Positions 1 through 10,199 of a stretch of 64,000 nt of DNA are shown piece after piece. Source of the stretch: Lepidostoma basale (taxonomy: Eukaryota > Arthropoda > Insecta > Trichoptera > Lepidostomatidae); NCBI GenBank assembly GCA_022606425.2, contig JAHDVF020000068.1:1798001-1862000 (forward strand), written 5' to 3'. Numbering within the stretch: position 1 is the stretch's first letter; each line of letters opens with the position of its first letter. The position numbers and the translations under genes are program-made. The notes under the pieces were generated by a model. The model did no database searches and was not told the DNA's origin. It saw nothing but the letters and a program-made list of their open reading frames with translations.

Positions 1-395
1 TCGGGTCCCCCCAACGTTGGCGATCACCTCGGCGAACCTGTCCCTGTCCTGCGCCGCTCGGAACAAATCCTCCATACTGCGAATGCCGGTCCACTCTCTC
101 ACGTTTCGCAGCCAGGACGTTTGTCTCCCTCAATTTTTCCCTCCAATATCAGTTGGAGAAGGTGGTACTTTTCCCCACGCAGTATATGACCCAGATATGA
201 GATCTTTCGAACCTTGATAGTTGATAACAATTCCCTGTCAACTCTAGCTCGCCTCAGGCCTTCGGTATTGGTAACCATGTCTGTCCAGGGAATTCTGAGC
301 ATTCGGCGATGGAGCCACATTTCAAATGCTTCCAGTCTGTTCATTGAGTTAACTTTCAGGGTCCAAGTTTCACCCCCGTACAATAAAACATAAAC
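1..395 (-). pseudogene. LINE fragment (family K), reverse transcriptase C-terminal region
   Basis: Read on the minus strand, positions 383-99 encode the C-terminal, post-RT part of a non-LTR retrotransposon ORF2: YGGETWTLKV, then MLRIPWTDMV and YLGHILRGEKY. After a frame change near 110 the reading continues as SWLRNVREWTG and FRAAQDRDRFAEVIANVGG to the window edge. The same family recurs on the plus strand at 890-1210, 24120-24535 and 46845-47405, where it ends in a GAAGAAG tail. This copy has no RT catalytic core and is frameshifted, so it is dead. The family assignment rests on remembered similarity to insect endonuclease-RT proteins. Confidence 0.75.
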
Positions 396-880
396 CTATA
401 TGAGACTGGTTAAATCCCTTGTTTTCTTCATATTCCTTTATGGTTGCAAGTTTTGGTCTATGCGAACATCGGAGAGGTCCAAAATTGATGCTTGTGAGGT
501 GTGGTGCTGACGACTAATTTTGAGTATACCCTGGACGGCAAGAAGAACAAATCAGACAATCATTTACCAGCTGGGTATCAGTGCAAGACCCTCGCGGTTG
601 TGCTCTTAGAGAGTGTTAAAATATTTTGTACACATAGCATAGAGAGATCAGGCCAACCTTGAAAAGCTCATCATCATGGGCAAAGTAGAGGGAAGGCGAC
701 CACAGGGACGACCACCGAGCCGCTGGTCCGATCAAATCAGGGATCTGGCTGGTCTCTTGTTGGCTGCAGCCTGGAGACTGAAGGATGACAGGAGCGCATG
801 GCGCACCATGTGCAATAGTTTACAGGATGGACACGACCCTCAATTATGAGGAATACGACTGAGAAGAAGAAGATTTAATA
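395..880 (+). pseudogene. LINE fragment (family L), ORF2 C-terminus with GAAGAAG tail
   Basis: The plus strand encodes degraded post-RT sequence: FLYGCKFWSM, then LIIMGKVEGRRPQGRPPSRW with DQIRDLAG and DDRSAWR, a hallmark order of LINE C-termini (GKRPQGRPxxRW, then DRxxWR). Several stops interrupt it. It ends with a GAGAAGAAGAAG tail near 865-876. It abuts the oppositely oriented family K fragment at about 395 and another family K end downstream. Confidence 0.7.
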
Positions 881-889
881 AATTAAGTG

Positions 890-1210
890 GATTATACAGT
901 GTAAAATATTCTCCTTCCATTTTATTTAGTTTCAGTCCTAGAGATTGGTTTAAAGTAAAGTCTATTATATTTGGGTCATGTGCTAAGGGGAGAAAAATAT
1001 TACCTTCTTCGTCTGATATTAATGTGTAAAGTGAAGAGTCGTCGACGAGTTGGTAGAAGGCAGTTATCCTGGCTGAGAAACATAAAAGAATGAACAGGAA
1101 TAACAAGAGGTCAGAACCTGTTCCAAGTGGCGCAGGACAGAGATGCCTTTGGTGCAGTGATCGCTTACGTTGTTGGGACCTGACACGGCGCCGAAAGAAG
1201 AAGAAGACAA
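890..1210 (+). pseudogene. LINE fragment (family K) 3' end
   Basis: From about 960 the sequence matches the family K end at 24290-24535 almost base for base (TTGGGTCATGTGCTAAGG, then a region ending in CCTGACACGGC and a GAAAGAAGAAGAAG tail at 1193-1207). It encodes fragments of LLSRxxxxW...FQVAQDRDAF type with stops. It is 5'-truncated and non-functional. Confidence 0.7.
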
Positions 1211-2149
1211 TTTATTAACATCCTTGCAAGTTTTTAAGATATCACTTAATTTTAACTAAATATACATTTAAAAAATATTTTTTCAAAATAAAAAATATTA
1301 TCGCTATTTACAATGAACTTCCATGAAAACATTAAATTTCAAATATCAACATTAATTCTTTTAAATAAAACCATGGTCAAGAGTCAAATACTTTCAATAT
1401 AATAAAAATCTAGTCTCTCTTTCGTCAAGCTTGATCATGTGTTTACGGTTTGATGTACAAGTACCGTATTTACCATAATTTATTCACCCACTTATATAAT
1501 ATTATAGTTAACACCACACTACAGAAAGCACCCTGAATATAGACACAAGATACTGATGTATCCAATTTTTTTTTTTTTTGTAAATTTACTAATTGTTAAC
1601 CTTCTTTCATATTACTATTGCCACCATTTAACGCCAGCTGGAATATTTTACGACTGTGGTTGTTTAATGGTTATTGACTATCGAATACAGATTTTGCGTA
1701 AAATCAAGAAAAATTTCACGAACTGCCCTGGTTCTTTTTAACTGTACGTAGGTACTTTTTGTTTAGGATATGTTTGTTTTGCTTTAGTTGAGAAAGGTCC
1801 AAAGCGAAATATTATAAATATGTATAGGTCTTAAGTAAACGTGAAAATATCAATAAACAAGAATAAACTATTGTGTTATATAAATTTAATAAACTTTTAG
1901 AATGAAATTAAAACAGATTTTGTAAAAAACATCGAATATTTTACATTCTCGGGAGATGTGGCACATCAAATAATCGAAAGTTTTATGATTTTTTTCACTG
2001 TTTTCTGGAAATTTGACAAGACCAGTTTCAATTCTAGGGATCGGTAAAGCACATTGTCTTGCACTTCGTCTTCTACTGCCCTCAGTCTTCTCCTCCCTAC
2101 TTCACCTCAACATATGAGACTGAGAATGGTTGAGGTTTTAGTTTTGTAA
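1211..2149. other. AT-rich interval without recognised gene
   Basis: No credible coding region. The interval holds AT-rich sequence and a T-run at 1563-1579. The phrase AATGAACTTCCATGAAAACAT at about 1312 resembles the terminal head sequence seen beside several hammerhead palindromes (for example 14549 and 44109). Confidence 0.5.
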
Positions 2150-2378
2150 AATTCCATTATTAATTAATAATAGTAAACACGATTGTTTAGTAGTTTTACT
2201 TGGATTAAATTTATATAAATTAAATAAATTGTGATAAATTTGTTTCAATCATTGCATTCTCACAATGACTTGAGAATGCCCTCGCAAGGTGAAACAAATT
2301 TGTCACAATTTATATAAATAAAATCCAAGTAAAACCACTAAACAATCGTGTTTTACTATTATTATTTAATATGAGACG
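2150..2378. repeat. Palindromic element with hammerhead-like motif, ACAAATTTGT type
   Basis: Two arms (about 2157-2262 and 2270-2373) are near-perfect reverse complements, sharing for example AACACGATTGTTTAGTAG left and ACTAAACAATCGTGTT right. Near the centre of the right arm is TTGAGAA, a short hairpin, then GTGAAACAAATTTGTC: the GAAA box is followed by the self-complementary ACAAATTTGT and a C. The left arm carries the mirror image (GAAACAAATTTATC on the minus strand). The CUGANGA box is degenerate, so ribozyme activity is doubtful. Confidence 0.6.
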
Positions 2379-2629
2379 CCGTTCATGTCACCACACACCT
2401 ATCGAGTCTGATACTCTCGTTAAATGTTTTATTATATACATGTAATTGATATAGCTGTATGTTACCCTTAATAAATAAATAAATAAATATGTTTCAGTTT
2501 GCCGCAAATTTACTACACCATAAAATGAAGAGTTGATATTGTTTAGTAACCATTACGTAATCAAACAAATCAAATCAGATCAGTTTATTTTCTCAATAGA
2601 CATTATAAACAAAATTAATGTTTACGTTT
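2379..2629. other. AT-rich interval, no gene seen
   Basis: Contains a short AAAT repeat (TAAATAAATAAATAAAT at about 2471-2487), possibly the tail of an old retroelement. Nothing else can be supported. Confidence 0.4.
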
Positions 2630-2762
2630 AAGACTCGTCCTCGTGGAAGACCTCTTAAAATATGGAAAGACAGCTGGGAATCTACCTCACAGAAGGAGCA
2701 ATACTCTGGAAAACAGATCACATAGGTCTACATAAGGAAGAAGAAGAAGAAAAATCTTTAAA
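2630..2762 (+). pseudogene. LINE fragment (family M) 3' end with GAA tail
   Basis: Encodes RGRPLKIWKDSWES, matching the (G)RPPKRWRD motif of family M seen at 25525-25895, 26507-26960 and 59540-59850. It ends in GGAAGAAGAAGAAGAAAAA at 2738-2756. Only the last ~120 bp of the element remain. Confidence 0.65.
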
Positions 2763-2801
2763 TCATTTATTAATAACTGATAAAATAATATAAATATATA
2801 C

Positions 2802-4792
2802 GAGTACATTAGGGGGTCCCTTATTTTTCAAAGATTTAATTTTACAACGCATAGACTATTGTTTTATTCATTTGGGCCTAAAACATTCGAAAACAATTTT
2901 TTTCCTTATTCGGAACAGTGCAACCCGTGCCGACTTACGCGCAAAGATGTCCCATACAAATTGCGCCACAGGAGCGGCGCGTTGTCGTTGTTATTATCAT
3001 TAAGTCTCGGCTTGTCATGTAATATCACGGATTTTTTTATATTTAAAGATGTCAGTGAAACTAAGAAGCAATTAAAAAAGTTTTTTCTTGGTTAATGAAG
3101 TAAATCACCAAATATCAGGTGTAAACAACCATCTAATCGTCAAGTTCTCGCAGTTCTATTTTTCAACATACGTGAAGTTAATTCAACTGTTAATGAAAGC
3201 GCAAATCTTGTCATTCTGGAGTGCAATATATTATGAAAAAAGGCTAGAATACCTACCAGAGCTGTTTCTAATTATGTTAAGAAGTTAGTGGATCTTTATC
3301 AGGTCTGACGAGAACTGCAAAAAATAGCAAGAAGATTCAGGACTTACATAGGCGCCGCGAAGAGAACTTTCAACTTGAATTAGATCATTTATTTGATATC
3401 GCACACGCCGATGCTCTTGAATGTGCTGTGATACGACAACATCTTATACAGAATGCTTAAACGGAGCTTGTGTGTAAAAACTAGAAAGAGATTTGTTACT
3501 CTTTGCTTGCCGCCATCATATATACGAACTGATGCTCAAAAGTGCGTCTGAATCGCAAAATCGATTGTACGAGATGATTATAGCGAACTCATTGAGCTTG
3601 CTATTGTTTTTCTGGGTGAACGCGATGAAAATAAAATAAAAATCAGACCTGCTGGCCCAACGCATCAAACACGATGGATGCCAAGAGCTATTTATTCCTT
3701 AAAAATACGTTTACTGCAGTCCCAGTTTAAAATGTGCGCTAAGGACAAATAAGCTTAACGAGATGATTGTTTATTTATTGTGGCAGTTTATGTGTAGCCC
3801 TGGCTTGAATGTAGTTTGGCGATAAAAGCTCCGAATCAAGATTTTTGATTTTTAAGGACCTTATAAGATTACGAAGAAGTTGACAATTTCCAAAGCGGCT
3901 TTAAACAAGTTCAGTCAACATTTGTGGTACTTGTCAGAGGAAATAGCCATCCTTTTAATTTTTAATGATAACGTTGATAAGCAGACTAAAGAAAACATTG
4001 TAGAAAACTTACAAAAATAAAGTTTTGGTGATTCGGGAAAGAGATATGTTCCATCGAAGGAACAGATATCTGGCTCTCTATATGGTACGTAAGTAGTGTT
4101 TAATCTGGTATTTAATTTAGAACTTATTTGTTTTATTTATAGGTACTACAAGTATTTGTTATCTTGTTTTATGGAAATCTTTGAGTGATTTTGTTTCTGT
4201 AAAAAGTAAAGATTTATTTTCATAACTGAAACTTGATAGTAATTTCCTTCAAGAAATTGTATCTTCATAGAATGACAGCGCGGCGTTTGTGGAAGCTAAA
4301 AAGAAGGTTACTAGCTTAAAAACAGTAAATGACAGAGCTGAAAGAGCTGTTAATCTAATGACAGACTTTCATGGTTTGATTACCGCAGATGAAGAACATA
4401 AGCAGTTCACATTATGTTGTGTGCAAGAACATAGAAAAATTTACCCAGACTGTAAAAACAGAGACTTCGAAGAGGAAATATCCAAGTAAATAAATATAAA
4501 TTTGGATCTTTTTTGATAATTACAAGAAAAGTATTACATAAATATACGTATTCATCAATATTTATGTAACATAATGGTTTAAGTGATCATCTACAACTAC
4601 ATTTAAGAGACACCTAAAGCAGGTATTTTCTAATACTTTGAGGCCAAGTCGGCACGGGTTAGAATTAACGTAGGAAGTTGAAATTCTGTATTTGGGTAAC
4701 TAGTAGGCTATTAAACACAATTAGGGCGTATGCGTTTCAATAATCCAAAAAAAAATTTTTTTTGCCCATATAAGGGACACCCTAGAGTACAT
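2802..4792. mobile_element. Complete TIR transposon with 8-bp target duplication, decayed
   Basis: The element runs from 2810 to 4784. Its ends are TAGGGGGTCCCTTAT (left) and, on the other strand, TAGGGTGTCCCTTAT (right). The 8-bp direct repeat GAGTACAT lies immediately outside both ends (2802-2809 and 4785-4792). A second symmetric match, AACCCGTGCCGACTT, sits about 112 bp inside the left end and 120 bp inside the right end, so the terminal repeats are long (~120 bp) but eroded. An 8-bp duplication is typical of hAT elements, among others. The interior is the decayed protein gene listed separately. Confidence 0.8.
3160..4490 (+). pseudogene. Decayed ORF of an uncharacterised multi-copy transposon protein
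   Basis: Broken frames translate to blocks in one consistent order: LFDIAHADALECA (about 3390-3430), DYSELIELAIVFLGERDENKI (3575-3640), GPTHQTRWMPRAIYSLKI (3655-3710), KFSQHLWYLSEE (3905-3950), then from 4289 a clean stretch with TVNDRAERAVNLMTDFHG and DEEHKQF to a stop at 4487. I recognise these blocks from an uncharacterised protein family present in many copies in arthropod and cnidarian genomes; I recall no proven function. Several in-frame stops and frame changes (one TAG at about 4270 where a tryptophan codon would fit) show it is dead. GTACGT at 4084 might be a splice donor, but this is uncertain. Its position inside paired terminal repeats suggests that this protein is the element's own transposition protein. 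Confidence 0.6.
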
Positions 4793-4799
4793 ATTACCA

Positions 4800-5045
4800 G
4801 GAGAGATGGTTCGACATTAGAAAGACAATATACTCTCAAAAAACAAGAGTATTTGTCTTCTGAACGTATTTTCACTAATACGAAAGACGTCGATTTGCGA
4901 GAAGGCCGCGTTCAGCAAACTTATTGATATTTCCACCGAAGTCACCAGAGACAGGTTGGTTCTGGCGGCTGGTATGTAAAACAATATGTGATGTCACTGT
5001 CGGAGATATCTATCAGGGACAAAAATACCAACACCCTATAACACG
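4800..5045 (+). repeat. Unclassified dispersed repeat (family I)
   Basis: Shares GGTTGGTTCTGGCGGC, TGTAAAACAATATGTGATGTC and TCGGAGATATCTATC with the minus-strand copies at 57765-57905 and 52570-52720. An upstream part (CTCTCAAAAAACAAGAGTAT) resembles 31440-31500. A short open frame (RRDGSTLERQYTLKK, 4730-4927) runs through it but is not matched in the other copies. Class unknown. Confidence 0.5.
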
Positions 5046-5687
5046 GTTGAGTTCTCGAAATATCCCCTGATTAATCTAATGAAATGGGTTATGAGCTCTA
5101 TATCTCATCGAAGCTGCAAAAGCTGTTTCTCAACATTCCCAAAATAAATGCCGTGGAATAGAGCCACGGATAGCAACTATACTCCCTCATTTTGAGTATA
5201 TTTAGAATATAATTATTTGAGTATATTTATTAAGGAATAACATAGACGTAAATTGTATGATTGTGTGTAGAGAAACAGTAAAACAAAACGGAACTAAAAA
5301 GCGTAACATCTCACGTGGAGCTGTCTCGAGATATAAATCAAAGGATCTCTTAATTTAATCTGTAGACAGAAAGCTCAGGAATTATCAGCGCGTAAAATAG
5401 ATATCTTCCGTACAATACATACGTGATGCAATCAATAGTAGGTACACTGATTCAGTGGCGGAGGGTATCTTAAAAATATTTTTCTAAAAATAAAACTGCT
5501 CGAGTTAGATGGATATTTAAATTGAAATGTCTATCAAAAAAACATCTGCAAATGGGCTTCCGTTTTACACCACACAAGCGCATAAACCACCTGCAAGTCA
5601 ACACGCGCAGGCTTTAAATACTTGCTGATGTCGCCTTACATGAAGCATTCACATAGTGAATAGTACTTACGGATGTTTAAGACTAGG
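5046..5687. other. Interval without recognised gene
   Basis: Moderately AT-rich sequence with no long frame and no repeat I could pair within the window. Confidence 0.4.
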
Positions 5688-6046
5688 CGCGCACTAGGCA
5701 ACCTGGCTGCGGCAGCTAGGTTGCGGCAGCCAGGCTGCGGCAGCCTGGCTGCGGCAGCTAGGTTGCGGCAGCCAGGCTGCGGCAGCCAGACTGCGGAAGC
5801 CAGGCTGTGGCAGCCAGAAATATTGAGCAGCCAATAGGTCATTAAGAAGACAAACAAGACTGACGGCAGCCACAAACATTCGCCTATATGGTATTAGCTC
5901 TGGCTGCGAGCAGCCAATGGACTGCCGTGCAGTCAGGCGGGTTCTAATGGCTGCCACAGCCAGGAATTCGTGGCTGCCTGTGCGCGGGTTACGTATGTTG
6001 ACCATATACGCCGTTATGTTGGGCTGGCTGCGTAGTGCGCGGTAAT
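5688..6046. mobile_element. GC-rich GGCTGC-repeat element with inverted ends
   Basis: The ends are inverted: GGCGCGCACTAGGCA on the left, and CCGCGCACTACGCA on the minus strand at the right (about 6028-6041). Between them, 5698-5815 is a tandem array of an imperfect 14-bp unit built from GGCTGCGGCAGCC, and isolated GGCTGC/GCAGCC motifs continue to 6030. Open minus-strand frames here (repeated LPQPGCRNLAAAA) are low-complexity by-products of the array. The arrangement suggests a non-autonomous DNA transposon with subterminal transposase-binding repeats; the superfamily is not clear, and GC content is far above its surroundings. Confidence 0.55.
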
Positions 6047-6235
6047 TTATGTCCAGTTTCAATATCCAAGTCTAACTGTCATTTGCAGTTTGTTTGATAT
6101 ATTTTTCTAAATTGAATATAGTTTTTCTTCTATGTTCGCCATACTTGGTGTTGTTGATATTTTATTTGTCTTTTTTTTTATATACTTTGTATATATTATA
6201 TTTATACAACACTAACTTTAAGAAATTAAAATTAC

Positions 6236-6278
6236 ATATCAGACATGTTTCTGACAACCGGTTCTTCCTCAGTGATAT
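6236..6278 (-). ncRNA. Hammerhead-ribozyme-like motif, minimal stem III (H1 copy 1)
   Basis: Reading 5' to 3' on the minus strand: ATATCA (6278-6273, stem I strand), CTGAGGA (6272-6266, matches CUGANGA), a 14-nt stem II region (6265-6252, partly decayed), GAAA (6251-6248), then the self-complementary ACATGT (6248-6243), C at 6242 as cleavage base (GUC), then TGATAT (6241-6236), which pairs perfectly with ATATCA. All core elements of a type I hammerhead are present, with a stem III too short to fold alone. Minimal-stem-III hammerheads that cleave as dimers are known from Penelope-like elements. Activity is not shown by sequence. Confidence 0.7.
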
Positions 6279-6409
6279 TATAAAGATACATATTTAAAAT
6301 ATTAATAAATTGTTTACAAATATGATCAGTTTTGTTTACTTTATAACATCTGTCAAAGCTGATCATGTTTGTAAACAATTTTATAATATTTTAAATATGT
6401 CTCTTTATA

Positions 6410-6452
6410 ATATCACTGATGAAGGACCGGTTGTCCGAAATATGTCCGATAT
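6410..6452 (+). ncRNA. Hammerhead-ribozyme-like motif (H1 copy 2)
   Basis: ATATCA (6410-6415), CTGATGA (6416-6422, exact core), stem II AGGACCGGTTGTCC (GGAC pairs with GTCC), GAAA (6437-6440), then ATATGT (6440-6445), C (6446) and CGATAT (6447-6452), which pairs with ATATCA at five of six positions. Here stem II is intact and stem III carries one change, the converse of copy 1; together the two define a clear consensus. Confidence 0.7.
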
Positions 6453-6594
6453 GTGATTTTTTTATGTTAGTGCTGTATATACAAATTGTATAAAAAGAAA
6501 AAGACAAATAAGTATAGTATATTTGAATACTTATTATTGTGGTTAAAAATAGTTCGACGTTACATAATACTTCAAATTTAGGTTAAAAATAACT

Positions 6595-6735
6595 ATGGTA
6601 TGGTCGTTTAATTTGATGCATACGAGTTTTCCTTGTACGTTAGCTTCATCAGGGTAAAATAAGAATTTATATTTCCCTGATGAAGAATGGGTGCAAGCGT
6701 TACTAGTTTGTATCATATATTAAAACGTATCCTTT
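6595..6735. repeat. Palindrome with two CTGATGA boxes, ACTAGT type
   Basis: Arms (about 6599-6658 and 6669-6731) are inverted repeats. Each contains CCTGATGAAG at the inner end. On the plus strand the box is followed by GCGTTACTAGTTTG, on the minus strand by GGAAAACTCGTATG: the place of GAAA followed by a palindrome (ACTAGT) is recognisable but mutated in both arms. Probably a dead hammerhead pair of a different family. Confidence 0.5.
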
Positions 6736-7019
6736 ATTTCTGTATCCTTTATTTCTTTCTTTCTTCTCAGAACTACAATCAGGTGTGGAATTTTGTCTCC
6801 TTTACAATAGTCCTCCATTGGGACCTATCATAAGCCATCATTTTCAGTTCTCCAGATCTTATTAGTTTACTCCAGTTCTCATTGAATCAGTCCGCTTATC
6901 TTAATATTTATTTACTAATGAATTTAAAATGTCTAGCCATAGATATGATATTGAAATTCAAAACATTGCCAGTATTACTATTATAAATACGAGTAGATAT
7001 GAAGTTACTACGTAATGTA

Positions 7020-7250
7020 TTTATTGTTTCTTGAACAATGATGTAAAACACTATATTAAATAGTTGATGCGAATAATAACGTCAGTTTCCTAGAAGTTTT
7101 ATTTTATTTTATGGGAATGACATGTTTCGCCTTTTAAAGGCATTATCAAATGTTTGACATTTGATGATGCCTTAGAAGGGCGAAACATGTTATTCCCATA
7201 AAAAATAATAAAACTTCTAGAAAACTGACATTCTCATTCGTATTAATTTT
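7020..7250. repeat. Family A palindrome, hammerhead-like
   Basis: The arms centre on about 7157. Each contains TTCTAGAAGTTTTATT, ATGGGAATGACATGTTTCGC and a TGATGATGCC box (right: TTTGATGATGCCTTAGAAGG, then GCGAAACATGT). The left side starts with TTGTTTCTTGAACAATGATG. Family A is the commonest palindrome here (also 45925-46175, 61150-61325, 23480-24065, 10990-11320). Its first box is usually TTGATAA, not CUGANGA, so it is at best a degenerate hammerhead. Confidence 0.65.
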
Positions 7251-9179
7251 AACATTTTTATATAATTTATCGTTCCAGTAATCGAATGCTTAACAAACTT
7301 ATAATCAAACTATCATGTGTGGTTGTCAAAAACGATGGATCTCTATATTGAATTACTCGACTAGGACAGACTAACAGACTATGTTCAGAAATATATAATG
7401 ATATACAACAATATAATATTGCTGTCAAAACAATAACATTTTCTAAAACTAATAAATTAACACAAAAAATGATATCTTAATATTTTTTTAGGCCGCGTTT
7501 TGTAATATTATCCGACCGCCTCTGTTTGGCTGTTCGGAAGGCTTTATTTATTGTAGACAGACTGAAATGGTTAAGGAAGAAAGGATTGTGATTTATCGCT
7601 TTATATGATGTGAATGAGGAGGAGGTTACCTAAATGAAATGCTGGAAGTTCCCTTAAGTGAAATGAAGGGAAATGAATTTCCTTTTTTTGTCCCTCAGCC
7701 CTTCATTTATCAAGGCACGACTCTGCCAACATTTGACAAAAGGTTTGTTATTGTTATATTTTTCCATGAGAGTTTTCGGTTTCAGAATAATATGAAATAA
7801 GCAACTGGATAAACTTATATTGTTTGCTTATTTCACTTCTTTAGTTTCTTTACACGGAATTCGTATTATATTTTGTGGAGTTCTTGTACCAACCCTTTTG
7901 TATTAAATTGACATATAAACTTATTTCAAAAATATGTTTTTCTAGATTTGATTGAAAAGATTTACTGTCTTACATATTGTGATCATAAAATGTAATACTT
8001 TGGGATTAGGTATTGATAAAAATAAAAAACAGAAAGAAAGAAGCCGAGATTCATGAAAATATTCCTAACAAGAAACCAAGACTCACCGTTGGACGTCACT
8101 TATTATGATGAAATGTATTACTCGAATGTAACAAAACAACGACATTTCAATAGGCATTATACAGATGTTGGTATTGTTTAAGAAATTTGTATAATTAGAT
8201 ACACTTCTCATTTAAGAGGGTTGGCAGAAAAAAAGAGCCTTTTGATCCAGTTTCCTCAAATATCTGTCAGATACCTCCATCTTCAGATGTAAAAATATAA
8301 TTAAAACTAAACAAAGAAACACTCATCTAAAAACGCATTTCAAATTCGATAAAATAATTCAAATTTAAAAATTAACCTGTTATAAGTACTAATACTTTTT
8401 TTTTTTAACAGTAAGAACTAATAAATAATATTTAATAATAATAATACATGATGATAATATAAAAAGATATGAAAATTGTTATTAAAAAAAAATACATTTC
8501 AAAGAGATAATTTATGTATATAGAAATTAATAAATGATTAATTAGTATTATTACTGGGAAATCTAGTGTTAATGCCTTAGCGTTCAATATCTGTCAGATA
8601 TCTATCTATCAGGCGCAAATGAAACCGCTTTTCTTTTATTTTGGGTATCATTTTTCAGAAAATTCTACCAATTTATTTTTAAAATGATAAAGCTTATTTC
8701 GTCAAGTGAGAACATAGTCAAATTAATTTATTTATAACGGCTACGTAGGGATTATTTTTTAATTAAATTTAAAATAGCATTATAAATATTAATGCTAAGC
8801 TCCTTAGTAATCTAACTATTTTCAATGTAACCATTGCTATAGTGCTGCTAAGTTGTGAATGTAAATAAACCAGTTATACGAATTCTGTTGAATAAGTTAA
8901 AAGTAGTCGTAAAATAAAAAACGTAAATTATCAAAATATTTATGTTCATTTACGAATATAATTTTGAACACTACAATTTCAAAAAAACAAGAAAGCTCTT
9001 ACAGATATGTTTTTTATCATCTGGAAAACCTGATATGGTTCAAGAAGAAGACGAAGAAAATAATTGAAAATATTTACAATTTTTGTTTGATGTTTGATTT
9101 TTTTCATGCAAAAGTTTATAATAGTACTGGTATATCTGAAACAGTAAATTTGTATTTTTAAAAGTTTATTTTATCATTG
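7251..9179. other. Long AT-rich interval without recognised gene
   Basis: No convincing coding region. ATATCTGTCAGATA occurs twice (about 8257 and 8588) within loosely inverted flanks, which might be the ends of an old MITE, but the match is too weak to call. The 8964-9161 frame is AT-driven and has no recognisable domain. Confidence 0.4.
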
Positions 9180-9421
9180 ATTTACAGGTAAGTACACCGA
9201 AGTCCGTAAGAGCAGCTTCGAGGAAACAGACCTTAGAGACAACCTCCAAAAACATGGATGGACCAGACAACTCAAGAAGGGGAAGAAGGGTCTGGAATAA
9301 AAACCTACTTCGAGGGAAAGTTTGTTAATCGATGAAGGTTTGATTACAACCGAAAGATGTCTGAAAATTTAAAAAATAAAGAATGGTGAAAATATAATAC
9401 GAAGTGTTATTTTATTATTTT

Positions 9422-9672
9422 TTAAGGATTCATTGTATCTCAATAGAGACGAAGATGCGAATTGGAAACAGAATATGGTGGGCGAGGCGTTTACAGGACT
9501 TATGACCTGTCATTGTTTGGTTTAAGCGCACGTTTTATGTAATACAACATTCCCCATTTCGCCCTTCTTACAACCACCACGTCCGACAAATTTTTTGAAG
9601 ATGTATATGTGCTACAATGTTGGGACACACATGTTTAGTTCAATCTACACAAGCGCCATCTACCATACATCA
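9422..9672 (+). mobile_element. MITE F, 3'-truncated copy
   Basis: Begins at a TTAA (9422-9425) with GGATTCATTGTATCTCAA and AGAGACGAAGATG, then the family body (GGCGTTTACAGGACTTATGA, CATTCCCCATTTCGCCC, AATCTACACAAGCGCCATCT). It lacks the right terminal repeat that complete copies have at 23067-23374. Confidence 0.6.
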
Positions 9673-10199
9673 ACAAGACAAGAAGCCCCTAGTATTTTGT
9701 TTATTCAAATGTGAATCCATAATACTAAATGAAGGCAAATATATAATAAGTATATTATAACATGGCTGGTATTTAAAATTTGAAATATTCGGTTTCGGCA
9801 TGGTTTTCTCAGTTCATTCATTACGTCAACATTAGACGATATTAGTAAATACCATACATAGTAAAATCTTACATCGGTTTACCAAATGTTACGAGGCTTG
9901 TCTCTTGACAGTTATTGCATTTCCCACAGTATGACAATGATACTGGCAGCCAATCTGTCAGATGACATGACATACGACGTCAATGTATCATTCTTCGAAT
10001 TACTACAATTGACTGGTGATACTATAACAATGGTACATTTGGAGGAGATCTTCCGTATCGAATATTCATCAACCAATTATTAAGTAAGACGAATGAATCC
10101 AAAATATGACTAATCGTTATTATTTTATTAGTTTTTTATTTAACACATTCACAAAGGAGTGTTGTCACCGAAGTAATATATTTATTGTTACGTATTTAT
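9673..10199. other. Interval without recognised gene
   Basis: A 65-codon frame at 9886-10083 has no recognisable motif. Nothing else can be supported. Confidence 0.35.

Larger units (their letters stand above)
6107..6505. mobile_element. Head-to-head palindrome of hammerhead family H1
   Basis: Left arm (to about 6330) and right arm (from about 6357) are reverse complements over at least 130 bp each, with matches such as TTGTTTACAAATATGATCAG against CTGATCATGTTTGTAAACAA. Each arm holds one hammerhead motif (6236-6278 minus, 6410-6452 plus) whose 5' sides face the centre. The left outer flank (TATGTTCGCCATACTTGG) reappears as the downstream flank of the H1 copies at 10735-10990 and 39690-39865, so H1 is a dispersed family. 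Confidence 0.75.

Noticed and set aside
5636..6062. Protein-coding gene with LAAAARLPQPG repeats
   Set aside because: The frames are open in more than one phase only because of the 14-bp GC-rich tandem unit; no start context, homology or continuation outside the array.
7060..7250. Calling every family A palindrome a working hammerhead
   Set aside because: In most copies the first box is TTGATAA or similar, lacking C3 and G8, and stem I pairs only two bases. It was kept as hammerhead-like repeat only.
8220..8640. MITE with ATATCTGTCAGATA at both ends
   Set aside because: The 14-bp phrase is itself a palindrome, and the flanking inverted similarity is weak and gapped; no target duplication was found.
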